Assembly (NCBI RefSeq): GCF_001679665.1
Contig: NZ_CP013244.1
Span: 1,868,980-1,932,979 of the forward strand
From: Candidatus Viadribacter manganicus
GTDB taxonomy: Bacteria > Pseudomonadota > Alphaproteobacteria > Caulobacterales > Aquidulcibacteraceae
DNA: 64,000 bases
Direction: 5' to 3'
Shown: one piece after another, positions 40,257-48,931 of the stretch
How the letters are laid out: every line of letters starts with the position of its first letter
Numbering within the stretch: position 1 is the first letter of the stretch
Notes under the pieces: generated by a model
Seen by the model: the letters and a program-made list of their open reading frames with translations, nothing else
What the model was told of the DNA's origin: nothing
The model's database searches: none
Made by a program: the position numbers and the translations under genes

Positions 40257-41654
40257 ATGAAATCGAAACTGTACGCTGGCGCACTTGCAGTCGCGCTCGG
40301 CCTTGCGACACCGGCGCACGCTCAATTCGTCTCGGTCGGAACGCCGGGCGCAACCTCCATCGTGCTCCCGGTTTCGGGCATCACCTATTTCAACCGCGCG
40401 GGCGCAACGCTTGCGGATCAACAAGCAGACCTCGAAGCTTGCCACAGCTCAGTCATCGCGATGCAGCAGCCTTATCAATCGAGCGGCGCTGGCGCTGCGT
40501 ATGGATTGGTAGGCGCACTTACCGAAGCCGCGATCGCCAGCGGGCAGCAACAGATCGCGCAACGACGAGCCCTCCATCCGCACTACGAAAACTGCATGGT
40601 CATGCGCGGCTGGCGCGTTGTGCGCCTAAGCGAAACGCGCGGCGCTGAACTCGACACCCTGGATCAAGCATCACTCGCGACCCAGCTCGCGCCGCTCGTT
40701 GGCGCTGAGACGCCGGAAGGTGAAGTTGCACGCGTCTTCGGCAACGAAATCGCGCAGGCCTCGTCAGCTCTGTATGGGTACCCAACCAACACACAGGCGC
40801 GCTCACTCAGCATTCAAGCCCTGCCGCCGGAAAGCAGCGCCTACATCTCTCCTCCCGCAACAACGGAAGAACGCAACGCGCGCCGCCGCCGTCCTGGCAG
40901 CGGCCCGCAAACGCGAGAAGAATATGACGCGCGTCGCAACGCTATCGAAGCCGAACATAGCGGTGACCGGCGCGACGCAGCTGAGCGCCAAGCGATCCAG
41001 GAGCGCGCCACTGCCGAACTCGTCGGTCCTGGCGATGTCGCCAACGCCGTACGCCCCCGCGACGTCGCTCGCCTGCCTGAGAATTCAACACTTCTGATCG
41101 TGCGCGTGCACGGCCTGCTCTACGGCTCGGGCGTGATCTTGATGCGCCCAGGCGCGGAGGAGGACACGGTCGACTTCGTCAGCGCGATCGTGCCGACGGC
41201 GTTCATCTCCGGACCCAAAGAGCAGACAGTGATCGCGCGCGTGCCGCCGGGACGCTGGCGACTCAGTGGATTTGTCGGCGCCGCCGGATACGTGACGTCG
41301 CTGTGCATGGGGTCACCCACCTTCGACATCGCGGAAGGCGATGTCGTGTTTGCCGGCTCATTTGGTTTCGGCACGGCGACGCCGCGCATAGATCTTTCGC
41401 TCGATCCGGCCCGCACCGCACTGGCGACGGCGCCAAATCTTGCCGCCCGCGTGCACGCAGCCGAATATCGCAACGGCGACACGTTCGTCTGTGGCGCCGC
41501 CGCAAACTTCTACGGTTACGAGATCGCCGACGCTCCGTACCTCGACAGCTACCGTTTTGGCTCGCGTGTGAACTACACCCCGCCTGCTGCTCTGGCGCCA
41601 AGCGAAGCGCCAGCGCTGGCGAGGGAGGTCTCAACACCGGCGCCTGCGAATTGA
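40257..41654 (+). CDS. Exported protein of unknown function
   Basis: A 465-residue protein with a clear signal peptide (M-K-S-K-L-Y-A-G... cut after A-H-A). No family recognised. The mature protein begins with a region holding two Cys (A-C-H-S and E-N-C-M), passes through a disordered Arg/Glu-rich linker (about 195-250), and ends with a mostly beta domain in which a V-P-P-G-R-W-R-L segment resembles surface-adhesion or secreted beta-sandwich domains. It probably is periplasmic or at the outer membrane. Its stop lies two bases from the stop of the convergent NTF2-like gene. Confidence 0.65.
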   Translation: MKSKLYAGALAVALGLATPAHAQFVSVGTPGATSIVLPVSGITYFNRAGATLADQQADLEACHSSVIAMQQPYQSSGAGAAYGLVGALTEAAIASGQQQIAQRRALHPHYENCMVMRGWRVVRLSETRGAELDTLDQASLATQLAPLVGAETPEGEVARVFGNEIAQASSALYGYPTNTQARSLSIQALPPESSAYISPPATTEERNARRRRPGSGPQTREEYDARRNAIEAEHSGDRRDAAERQAIQERATAELVGPGDVANAVRPRDVARLPENSTLLIVRVHGLLYGSGVILMRPGAEEDTVDFVSAIVPTAFISGPKEQTVIARVPPGRWRLSGFVGAAGYVTSLCMGSPTFDIAEGDVVFAGSFGFGTATPRIDLSLDPARTALATAPNLAARVHAAEYRNGDTFVCGAAANFYGYEIADAPYLDSYRFGSRVNYTPPAALAPSEAPALAREVSTPAPAN

Positions 41655-41656
41655 GT

Positions 41657-42127
41657 TCACGAAGGCGGAGGCAAATTGATCGACGCCTGACCGAACGCAT
41701 AACGCCAGCCCTCTGGCGTACGCACATAGGTGTCGCTGAACCACAGGCGGCGATCGAACGGACCTTGCGGCCCAGTGCCTTTGAGCCAGAGCAGAGCCGT
41801 TACGATCGCCGTATCATCTCCGTAAAGCCGCACCGTCTGCGTGCCCTCTTCTTCAACCTGATGCTCGTAGAAGAATTCTTCCTCACGCGCGGAACGAAGC
41901 AAATCCTCGCGCGTAAACACTTGGCCCCTACCGACAACCAGGATCATCTCTGGGTGCAGAATGCGCGCCATGGCTTCGGCATCATTGCGCTCAACTGCGG
42001 CCTGGTATTCGGTATCGAGCGCCGCGACCGCGGCCCGATCTTGCTCAGGGGTGGCGTGGGCTATTCCGGACATGAACAAGGCTCCAAGCGCAACGGCCAT
42101 GCCGCGCGCCACAAAAATCATCGACAT
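41657..42127 (-). CDS. NTF2-like (DUF4440) protein, exported
   Basis: A 156-residue SnoaL/NTF2-like protein. The signal peptide ends near I-A-H-A. The fold's pattern follows: an N-terminal helix with A-A-V-A-A-L-D-x-E-Y-x-A-A-V-E-R-N-D, then I-L-H-P-E-M-I-L-V-V-G-R-G, and beta strands ending W-R-Y-A-F-G-Q-A. The role is unknown; related proteins are ligand-binding or enzymes. An ATG at 42121 is an alternative start. Confidence 0.75.
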   Translation of the reverse strand: MSMIFVARGMAVALGALFMSGIAHATPEQDRAAVAALDTEYQAAVERNDAEAMARILHPEMILVVGRGQVFTREDLLRSAREEEFFYEHQVEEEGTQTVRLYGDDTAIVTALLWLKGTGPQGPFDRRLWFSDTYVRTPEGWRYAFGQASINLPPPS

Positions 42128-42256
42128 TTCGGGCGTCTCCAGGATTGGATCGACGCTTAGATCCTGCCCAATCGATGCCTATTTGGCTGGCCGTTTGCGG
42201 ACTTCACTGGCGCCCGCGTGTGAGCCATGCTCTCGCACCAATCTCGGAGCATCATC

Positions 42257-42505
42257 ATGGAGATCACCGATCCCCTCTGCCGCGCAGCGCGCTCCATGGT
42301 GCAATGGCCGCGGGCACAACTTGCGGCAACGTCGGAAATCGCAAAATCGGCGATCCGTGCGTTTGAGACCGGCGATGTCGATCCGGGCGACGAAGCAAAA
42401 GCCGCACTTCGGCAGGCGCTTGAGGGCGCCGGTGCGGTCTTCTTGGACGAAGATGATTTGGGTATCGGCGTTCGGCTTCGCTTTACACGTAAGGACGTCA
42501 AATAG
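42257..42505 (+). CDS. Small XRE-like DNA-binding protein
   Basis: An 82-residue protein resembling the short helix-turn-helix regulators common in Alphaproteobacteria (Cro/CI type). The helix-turn-helix runs L-A-A-T-S-E-I-A-K-S-A-I-R-A-F-E-T-G, followed by A-L-R-Q-A-L-E-G-A-G-A-V-F-L-D-E, and G-V-R-L-R near the end. ATG 42257 has a GGAG site about eight bases before it. The targets are unknown. Confidence 0.75.
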   Translation: MEITDPLCRAARSMVQWPRAQLAATSEIAKSAIRAFETGDVDPGDEAKAALRQALEGAGAVFLDEDDLGIGVRLRFTRKDVK

Positions 42506-42556
42506 CTCCTGCGCCTTGAGGGCGAAGGCGGTGTGACGGGCGATGACGACGTCTAA

Positions 42557-43120
42557 CTATTCCAGGGCAAATCTCAGTTCGGCGACGTTATGGCAACGTT
42601 GAGCCGCAGCCGATCGCGCCGACGTGCAGATGTGGCGCAGAGTTAGAAGGCCTGTTTCGCGCTCGAGCGGTGTCACGACGTATTCCGAATAGCTCTCATA
42701 GTCCGCCTGGAACGACACTGCCGCACCCGCATCCCGCAACGCGTCCAGCAAGTCGAGACTAGTGAATTCATCATACTCAAACGACAGCGCCGTCACCGCC
42801 CGATCGTCGCCAAACACCGAAACGCCGATCTGGGCGCCCGAAGCGTCGACCCATCCGTTCCGCCAAACGACAGCCTCGGCAGGACGATCACGCGCGTCCG
42901 GTTCGAAGATATGCCAATGCACGAAGCGTGAGATCCGTGCGCTCATCGCATCCCATCGATATCCCCACTCGCGATAGCTGCTATCAGGTAGCGCCTGCAC
43001 AATCACATTCGCCGTCGCGCGCACAATAGGGGCTTCGCTTCGGTCGACGCGACCGTCTTGCGCGTGCGCGCAAGCTGGCAGCATCAACGCTGCCAGCGCA
43101 ACAAGGAAAGCGCGTATCAA
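42557..43120 (-). CDS. Exported protein of unknown function
   Basis: A 187-residue protein with a signal peptide ending in C-A-H-A; the Cys sits before the cleavage site, so it is not a clear lipoprotein. The mature part is mixed and unassigned, with a W-H-I-F-E-P segment and two Cys near the C-terminus. Its start overlaps the end of the SDR gene by four bases, so it is co-translated with it. Confidence 0.65.
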   Translation of the reverse strand: MIRAFLVALAALMLPACAHAQDGRVDRSEAPIVRATANVIVQALPDSSYREWGYRWDAMSARISRFVHWHIFEPDARDRPAEAVVWRNGWVDASGAQIGVSVFGDDRAVTALSFEYDEFTSLDLLDALRDAGAAVSFQADYESYSEYVVTPLERETGLLTLRHICTSARSAAAQRCHNVAELRFALE

Positions 43121-43899
43121 AATTTCGAGTAACCGCCGTCGATGAGGATCGAGTCGCCGTTGTGGAAGCTTGAGGCATCGCTGGCGAGATAGACCGCGAC
43201 GCCGCCGAATTCATCCGGCTTGCCCCAGCGCCTGTAGGGAACGCGGCCAATCACGTGCGTCGTGAAGCCATCATTCTCTTGTGCGGTGCCAGTCATATCC
43301 GTCGCGATCCAACCCGGCAGGATCGCATTGGCGCGCACGCCATATCGCGCGAACTCGACGGCAATGCCGTTGGTGACCGAGATGATAGCAGCCTTCGTTG
43401 CTGTATAGTCCTGATTGCGCGCTGCGCCAAAGAGCGCACCTAGGCTCGCCACGGCAGCGATGGAGCCACCTGGATCGCCCTTCTCTGCACGCGCCTTCAT
43501 ATGACGGCACGCTTCGCGCATCGTCCAAATCATGCCGTCAAGATTGATCGCCATGACGCGCCGATAGTCCTCACCACCAATGTCGAGGAAGGATTTCCAG
43601 CGATTGGAGACGCCGGCATTAGCGAAACAGGCATCGACGCGGCCGAACTGCGCCAGCATCGCGTCAAACCCGAGGACGACGTTTGCCTCGGTCGACACAT
43701 CGACGATGCGCGCGTTCACCTTCGTGCCGTGCGCTTTGAGCTTCTCCAGCGCTCGCGCATTCTTTTCGGCGTTGGTGCCCCAAATCTCGACGCTCGCACC
43801 AGCTTGCGCCAACGCATCCGCCATCCCAAGGCCAATGCCGCCATTGCCGCCCGTAACGAGAGCCACGCGGCCGGTGAGATCAAATGGTTTGTAGGTCAT
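43117..43899 (-). CDS. Short-chain dehydrogenase/reductase
   Basis: A 260-residue classical SDR. The NAD(P)-binding T-G-G-N-G-G-I-G is at residues 17-24, the N-A-G motif appears in F-A-N-A-G-V, and the catalytic Tyr-x-x-x-Lys in Y-T-A-T-K with a Ser in A-S-L-G. The substrate is unknown; the family mixes sugar, alcohol and acyl reductases. It overlaps the exported-protein gene downstream. Confidence 0.85.
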   Translation of the reverse strand: MTYKPFDLTGRVALVTGGNGGIGLGMADALAQAGASVEIWGTNAEKNARALEKLKAHGTKVNARIVDVSTEANVVLGFDAMLAQFGRVDACFANAGVSNRWKSFLDIGGEDYRRVMAINLDGMIWTMREACRHMKARAEKGDPGGSIAAVASLGALFGAARNQDYTATKAAIISVTNGIAVEFARYGVRANAILPGWIATDMTGTAQENDGFTTHVIGRVPYRRWGKPDEFGGVAVYLASDASSFHNGDSILIDGGYSKF

Positions 43900-43968
43900 G
43901 GCGCACTATTGCCGCGACAGCCTGATCCGGCAACACGCTTGGCGTCTCCCTTGCGTGCGTTCGCCTTC

Positions 43969-46248
43969 TCAGAGGAAGCTATACGGATCTACGTCGATCT
44001 GCACCCGCACCGCGCTGTGCAATTTCACGCGAGCCGACCACGCTGCGAGGAACGCGCTGACATCAACGCCGCGATTGGCGCGGACGAGGAAGCGGTGGCG
44101 ATACATGCCGCGGATGACACTGAGCGGCGCTGGCGCTGGGCCCCAGAGATCCAGGCCTTCAACGTGCGGCGCCTTTTCGCCGAGCGTCTTCGCAGCTTCG
44201 GCTGCGAGCTTCTCGTCCGGCGCGGAGACGATCAATGCCGCGAGGCGGCCGTAAGGCGGCATGCCGGCGGCTTCGCGCTCGGCAACTTCAGCGGCGAAGA
44301 AGGCATCGCGGTCCTGCGCGGCGAGCGCCTGCATCACGGGCTCATGTGGCGCGTAGGTTTGAATGAGCGCCCTGCCCGGCTTTTCGTGACGACCTGCGCG
44401 GCCGGCGACTTGGCTGACGAGTTGGAACGTGCGCTCACCCGCACGAAGATCGCCGCCCTTGAGGCCGAGGTCGGCGTCAACGACACCGACGAAAGTGAGG
44501 TTCGGGAAGTTGTGACCCTTGGCTACAATCTGCGTCCCGATGAGAATGTCGATCTCATTGTTCTCCATACGCGCCACAAGATCGCGCACGGCGTCGCCAT
44601 TGGGCGTTGTGTCAGACGAGAAGATTTCAATCCGCGCGTTTGGGAAGCTATCGCGTACTTCTTCTTCGATCCGCTCAACGCCTGGCCCGATCGACGTGAA
44701 GGCGTCGACGGCCTTGCACTCAGGGCATTCCTTCGGCTTCGGAATCGAAAAGCCCGTGAGGTGGCAGACGAGACGCCCCGAATACCGGTGCTCGACCAAC
44801 CATGAATCGCTGTCGGGCGAGCGCATGCGGTGTCCGCACGCCCGGCACAAAGTCAGCGGCGCATAGCCACGGCGGTTCATGTAGAAAAGCGACTGCTCGC
44901 CGCGCAACAACGCCTGTGCGGCGCCGGTGATAAGCTTTGGCGAAAGCCAACGCCCTTTCTCCGGCGGATCAAGCTTCAAATCGACTAGCTCAACGTCCGG
45001 CAACTCAGCCGTGCCGTGTCGGGAAGGCAATTGCACGTGCGCGTAGCGACCTGCCTGGGCGTTCACCAAGGTTTCGAGCGAAGGCGTCGCGCTAGCGAGC
45101 ACAACCATGCAATCACCAAGCTTGGCGCGCGCCACAGCCATGTCGCGCGCTTGATAGATGACGCCCTCTTCTTGCTTGTAGGAAGGATCGTGTTCTTCAT
45201 CGATCACGATCAAACGCAAATTTGGATACGGCAGGAACAGCGCCGAACGCGCGCCAACGATGAGCCGTGCGCGGCCGGCGGCGATCTCGCGCCAAGCCCG
45301 GCGGCGGGCCTTCTGTTGGATTGCGGAATGCCATTCAACCGGCTTCACGCCAAAGCGCGCCTCAAACCGGCTCATCGCGGCCTGCGTCAGCGCTATTTCC
45401 GGCAGCAGCACCAGAACCTGTGCGTTCGGCGCGCTCTTCAGCGCCTCGGCAGCCGCCTCAAGATAGACTTCGGTTTTGCCCGAACCGGTGACGCCGTCGA
45501 GCAGCGCGACATGGAACTTATGTTCACGGACGGATACGCAAAGCTCCTCCGCCGCAGCGAGCTGAATGGCGGAAAGATTTTTGCCCGTACGCGCGAGATC
45601 GGGATTTGGGAACGGTGGATCTTCACTGATCTCCAGCTTCACCAGCGCGCCGCAATCGACGAGCCCTTTCACCACGGCCGAGGACGCCTCAGCGCGACGC
45701 GCAAGCTCAGCGGCGCTCACATGTTCTTTGGCGGCTTCTTCCATGACGCGGCGGCGCGCATCCGTCAGCTTCGGCGGCGGTTCGCCGCTTGGCGCGATCA
45801 CCGTATGGGTCGGTGGCGGGAAGAGCGCCTCAGGCGAACGCACTACCATGCGAGAAAGATCGCCCGGCGGTCGCACGACATATTTCGCCGCCCACTCGAC
45901 GAAGGCCCGACTGACTTCCGGCACAGGCGTGCCCGGCAAGACTTCCTCGATCGCCTTCAAATTGGCCGCGCCAGGGTGATTGCGTTCCACTCCCCAGACC
46001 ACACCACGCACCAGGCGCGATCCGATCGGCGCGATCACGTGCTGGCCGGGCTGAACATTGAGCGAAGACGCCGCCCGATAATCGAAGGGTTCAGGCAGTG
46101 GCAGCGGAAACAGCACTGCAACTTTGTCGAGCGTATCCCCATCGTCGCCGGCGCCCTCCTCGGCCACCGAAAACAACGGGCCAAGCGGAGGTGTCGTGCG
46201 CGTGCGCTTCAGCGCATCCAAGGCGCGACGGCGGGCAATTGAACTCAT
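43969..46248 (-). CDS. priA: Primosomal protein N' (replication-restart helicase PriA)
   Basis: A 759-residue PriA helicase, which reloads the replisome at stalled forks. The 3'-DNA-binding domain (about residues 40-150) is followed by the helicase core with Walker A G-V-T-G-S-G-K-T-E-V-Y and the D-E-E-H-D box, then the zinc-binding cysteines (C-R-A-C-G-H and later C-P-E-C) and the C-terminal domain. Length is normal. In many Alphaproteobacteria priA lies by the F1 operon; here it is about 10 kb from atpH and close to xerC. Confidence 0.96.
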   Translation of the reverse strand: MSSIARRRALDALKRTRTTPPLGPLFSVAEEGAGDDGDTLDKVAVLFPLPLPEPFDYRAASSLNVQPGQHVIAPIGSRLVRGVVWGVERNHPGAANLKAIEEVLPGTPVPEVSRAFVEWAAKYVVRPPGDLSRMVVRSPEALFPPPTHTVIAPSGEPPPKLTDARRRVMEEAAKEHVSAAELARRAEASSAVVKGLVDCGALVKLEISEDPPFPNPDLARTGKNLSAIQLAAAEELCVSVREHKFHVALLDGVTGSGKTEVYLEAAAEALKSAPNAQVLVLLPEIALTQAAMSRFEARFGVKPVEWHSAIQQKARRRAWREIAAGRARLIVGARSALFLPYPNLRLIVIDEEHDPSYKQEEGVIYQARDMAVARAKLGDCMVVLASATPSLETLVNAQAGRYAHVQLPSRHGTAELPDVELVDLKLDPPEKGRWLSPKLITGAAQALLRGEQSLFYMNRRGYAPLTLCRACGHRMRSPDSDSWLVEHRYSGRLVCHLTGFSIPKPKECPECKAVDAFTSIGPGVERIEEEVRDSFPNARIEIFSSDTTPNGDAVRDLVARMENNEIDILIGTQIVAKGHNFPNLTFVGVVDADLGLKGGDLRAGERTFQLVSQVAGRAGRHEKPGRALIQTYAPHEPVMQALAAQDRDAFFAAEVAEREAAGMPPYGRLAALIVSAPDEKLAAEAAKTLGEKAPHVEGLDLWGPAPAPLSVIRGMYRHRFLVRANRGVDVSAFLAAWSARVKLHSAVRVQIDVDPYSFL

Positions 46249-46305
46249 CGCCCTGAATCTAGGGGCTCTAAGGATTCGGTGGAAGCGCCGGATGTTGCGG
46301 AGCTG

Positions 46306-46340
46306 TTACTGAACGGCTTTTTACTTTGCTTACTGACCGG
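46306..46340. repeat. Short direct repeats between priA and the DUF4274-like gene
   Basis: TTACTGAACGG (46306-46316) and TTACTGACCGG (46330-46340) repeat 24 bases apart with a third TTACT at 46321. They lie in a 124-base divergent region and might bind a regulator. The repeat is short and imperfect. Confidence 0.3.
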
Positions 46341-46372
46341 TTCTTAGCCATGGGGCGCGATCCTTTGACCCC

Positions 46373-47305
46373 ATGTTCGCCAAGCTTCTGTCTCGGCTCG
46401 TGCCGCTACCAGCCAGCGCGCACGACCATCTTTTCACAACGTTCGCTCCCGACGGCGCGCCGCCGCGGGTGTTGAACACGATTTACCACCAGTACCGCGC
46501 GGCGCTGCCGGATGAGCACGTGCCGCCGCAACACCTGCATTATCGTGCGCTTGTAGATCGCATTATCGGGGCCAATTGGCGGCGGCTGGATGGTATCGAA
46601 CTCCGGCGCGTAAGCTCGGCATATATTTGCTGCTTCGAGCGCGCCGAGGCTTTCGAATTTCAACTCGCGCTCTGGCGTGTCGATCCTGAGTTTCGCCGCC
46701 TCCTAAGCGAGACGCGCGCGCAGTTGATCTCTGAGCTTATCCCCCTGGCGGCGGCGGAGAGCGCGCGGCGGGCACACTTCTCTCGTTGGAAAGAATGCCT
46801 CGCCGCGCCGCTCGACCTCGAAGCTTCGACCCTCCTCGGCCTCGTCCAGAAAATGAGCGTCGACGATTGGCACGAGATTGCGCTTCACTGGGACTGGAAT
46901 TACGGAACGGCCGAACTCGAATGGATCACGGCTCAAAGAGCATGTGATCGCGCCACTGCGCTCTTCGTCTTGTGCGCTGGGGGTCCGGGTGAGGCAGCGA
47001 CATTGCGCATACGCCGGGAAGAAGAGAATCGCGCCGGCTTCTTGCGCGACTTGGCCGCGCGCATAGAAGGCGGATTTTATCCAAACGCAGACCTTGGCCT
47101 TACTCTACCAACACGCCAGCGGCTCACGTTTGCAAATGAACTCGCGACGGCCCGCGCGACGGGCGTCAGCCCTTGGCAATTGCCGGATGAGCTCCTGCTC
47201 CACGAGGGCCGGCAGCATGCCCCCAAATATTCCGTAACCGCAGGTCAGGCGCACTATCACTACGAACACTGGCTCACGCATTTGGCGCCGCGGCGTAAAT
47301 CTTAA
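46373..47305 (+). CDS. DUF4274-like protein
   Basis: A 310-residue protein. A central block, D-D-W-H-E-I-A-L-H-W-D-W-N-Y-G then L-E-W-I and A-C-D-R-A-T-A-L, matches the DUF4274 domain pattern as I remember it (N-W-D-D-G, a cysteine-aspartate pair, A-T-A-L). The function of the domain is unknown. It stands alone 36 bases before xerC and could share a transcript with it. Confidence 0.62.
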   Translation: MFAKLLSRLVPLPASAHDHLFTTFAPDGAPPRVLNTIYHQYRAALPDEHVPPQHLHYRALVDRIIGANWRRLDGIELRRVSSAYICCFERAEAFEFQLALWRVDPEFRRLLSETRAQLISELIPLAAAESARRAHFSRWKECLAAPLDLEASTLLGLVQKMSVDDWHEIALHWDWNYGTAELEWITAQRACDRATALFVLCAGGPGEAATLRIRREEENRAGFLRDLAARIEGGFYPNADLGLTLPTRQRLTFANELATARATGVSPWQLPDELLLHEGRQHAPKYSVTAGQAHYHYEHWLTHLAPRRKS

Positions 47306-47341
47306 ACAGACCTCAATAGCCGCGAGCGCAGCATCGCGCCC

Positions 47342-48256
47342 ATGACGGCTGCTTCCGCCTTGCTCGCACAATGGATCGCGCACTTGCGCGATGAGCGCCG
47401 CTTTTCTGAAAACTCGGTCGAAGCGTATCAACGCGACGTCTCCTCCTTCCTAGGATTCCTTGGCGGACACCTTGGCGGCGAGCCCAGCATCACAGACCTT
47501 GCCGAACTCGAACCGCGAGATCTGCGCGCCTATCTTGCCCATCGTCGCCAGGGCCTCGATGCCCTTTCCGATCGCTCGATTTCGCGGGCATTGGCGGCCA
47601 TCCGCAGCTTCTATCGCTATTTGGAAAGGCGCCATGGCGTGAAAAATGCGCGCCTTTCGCTGGTGCGCGGTCCCAAGCTCAAACGTGCGTTGCCGCGGCC
47701 GGTTTCCGAAGGCGCGGCAGTCAGTCTCATCACTGAGGCGCATGAGACTGGCGCGGACGACTGGCAAAGTGCTCGCGACGCGGCCCTGCTTACGCTTCTC
47801 TATGCGGCTGGCCTTCGCATCAGCGAAGCCTTGAGCCTGACAGGCGCGGACCTTCCCCTTCCCGAGGTGCTCCGTGTGGCCGGTAAAGGTGGCAAGGAGC
47901 GCGTCGTGCCGCTGCTTGCGGCGGCGCGACAAGCCCTCGATCGCTACGTTGAGCTTTGCCCTTACAGCATTGACGAGGATGCGCCGCTCTTCCGCGCCAG
48001 CCGGGGCGGCGCCTTCTCTCCGCGCATGGCGCAAGCGCTGATGGAGCGTTTGCGCATACGTCTGGGCCTGCCGTCGAGCGCCACGCCACATGCTCTGCGC
48101 CACTCGTTCGCAACACATTTGCTTGCGAACGGCGCCGATCTGCGTGCGATCCAAGACCTGCTCGGACACGAATCGCTATCAACGACTCAGAGCTACACGA
48201 GCGTCGAAGCGCAAAAAATTTTGTTGGCGTACCGGCGCGCACATCCACGCGCATGA
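47342..48256 (+). CDS. xerC: Tyrosine recombinase XerC
   Basis: A 304-residue site-specific tyrosine recombinase that, with XerD, resolves chromosome dimers at dif. The N-terminal SAM-like core-binding domain has the F-S-E-N-S-V-E-A-Y-Q-R-D motif. The catalytic residues are R159 (G-L-R-I-S-E-A), H250-x-x-R253 (H-A-L-R), H276 (G-H-E-S) and the nucleophile Y285. Assignment as XerC rather than XerD or an integrase rests on length, overall pattern and the nearby priA. Confidence 0.92.
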   Translation: MTAASALLAQWIAHLRDERRFSENSVEAYQRDVSSFLGFLGGHLGGEPSITDLAELEPRDLRAYLAHRRQGLDALSDRSISRALAAIRSFYRYLERRHGVKNARLSLVRGPKLKRALPRPVSEGAAVSLITEAHETGADDWQSARDAALLTLLYAAGLRISEALSLTGADLPLPEVLRVAGKGGKERVVPLLAAARQALDRYVELCPYSIDEDAPLFRASRGGAFSPRMAQALMERLRIRLGLPSSATPHALRHSFATHLLANGADLRAIQDLLGHESLSTTQSYTSVEAQKILLAYRRAHPRA

Positions 48257-48474
48257 TCGATTTTGTGCGCGCGAGCAACGCTCCGCGCCTTTGTTTTCAA
48301 GGCTCGTAGAGATTTCACGCAGTCATCGCGAAGAGAAAAAGCGCGCGCGCAGAAAAATGCGCATGAGGACTTGCGGAAACTACTTGCAAACCAAATTGCT
48401 GCAAAAAAATCTTCGGAGAGTCAAACAACTCCCGTCCAACCAGTCGCAAAGACAAACCAAACGAGGAAATGACA
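48257..48474 (+). other. Gene-free stretch upstream of the Lys/Ala-rich protein
   Basis: About 218 bases. It is more A-rich than its surroundings, with several A-runs in its second half, and must hold the promoter and leader of the small basic-protein gene. I found no convincing -35/-10 pair, hairpin or open frame of note. Confidence 0.5.
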
Positions 48475-48675
48475 ATGGCTAAGAAAGTTAAGAAGGCCGC
48501 CGCCAAGAAGCCGGCAAAGAAGGTCGCAAAGAAGTCGGTCCGTAAGGCCGCTGCTCGCAAGACGACGAAGAAGGCCGCCGCCAAGAAGCCGGCGAAGAAG
48601 GTCGCGAAGAAGACGGTCCGTAAGGCCGCCAAGCGCAAGACCGCGAAGAAGCCGGTCGTCGCCACCACGATGTAA
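48475..48675 (+). CDS. Histone-H1-like Lys/Ala-rich protein
   Basis: A 66-residue, very basic protein: nearly all Lys, Ala, Arg, Thr and Pro, with A-K-K-P-A-K-K-V-A-K-K repeats. Such proteins resemble the C-terminal tail of eukaryotic histone H1 and the bacterial Hc1/AlgP/HU-tail type, and bind DNA or RNA. The core is a 26-residue unit occurring twice. ATG 48475 is chosen because the GAGG site is about eight bases upstream; the ATG at 48469 is too close. A terminator follows. It is its own transcript. Confidence 0.82.
   Translation: MAKKVKKAAAKKPAKKVAKKSVRKAAARKTTKKAAAKKPAKKVAKKTVRKAAKRKTAKKPVVATTM
48493..48648 (+). repeat. 78-bp tandem duplication inside the basic protein gene
   Basis: Bases 48493-48570 are repeated at 48571-48648 with about a dozen changes, most in the last third of the unit. 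Each copy encodes one 26-residue Lys/Ala unit in the same frame. It shows that this gene grew by an in-frame duplication, and copy number may vary between strains. Confidence 0.85.
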
Positions 48676-48684
48676 TGACCAGGC

Positions 48685-48712
48685 AAGGGGGACGCCGCAC
48701 AGCGTCCCCCTT
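48685..48712 (+). terminator. Terminator after the basic protein gene
   Basis: An 11-base perfect stem (AAGGGGGACGC with GCGTCCCCCTT) and a six-base loop begin 10 bases after the stop. Only two T bases end the stem and the next bases are CGCCGTTC, so its intrinsic strength depends on the stem itself. Confidence 0.7.
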
Positions 48713-48880
48713 CGCCGTTCTAGAATTAACTGACAAAGGATCGCATGCGCTCTCCGGTCATTCGTTGCCCCCGCTCCCGCTACGAACACCGTCGACTCTC
48801 GCGCTACGCTTTCAAGCAACGATCCCTTCGCGCCTAAGCGCGAAACCTCCTCCCCTCTCGATGGCGTTGTCGCCAATCGC
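48713..48880 (+). other. Gene-free stretch between terminator and next promoter
   Basis: Part of the 256-base gap between the basic-protein gene and the membrane-protein gene. I see no open frame with a Shine-Dalgarno, no RNA gene and no clear repeat. Confidence 0.5.
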
Positions 48881-48909
48881 TTGACGCTGGCGCTTCGCTC
48901 ATCTACTTT
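48881..48909 (+). promoter_or_regulatory. Sigma-70 promoter of the membrane protein/regulator operon
   Basis: TTGACG (48881-48886) and TACTTT (48904-48909) are separated by exactly 17 bases, an excellent match to -35 and -10 hexamers. The expected start point falls about 7 bases after the -10, leaving a leader of under 20 bases before the ATG at 48932. Confidence 0.65.
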
Positions 48910-48921
48910 GAATTTCAAAGT
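48905..48921. promoter_or_regulatory. Palindromic operator overlapping the -10 box
   Basis: ACTTTGAATTTCAAAGT is a perfect inverted repeat of eight bases per arm around one central base. It covers most of the -10 box and the expected start site, so a bound protein would block RNA polymerase. The obvious candidate is the winged-helix regulator encoded second in this operon (49549-49851), which would then repress itself. Confidence 0.65.
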
Positions 48922-48931
48922 GGAGACGGGA

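Noticed and set aside
45016..46242. Plus-strand frame of about 408 codons opposite priA
   Set aside because: Shadow of priA; the product is Arg/His-rich with no domain.
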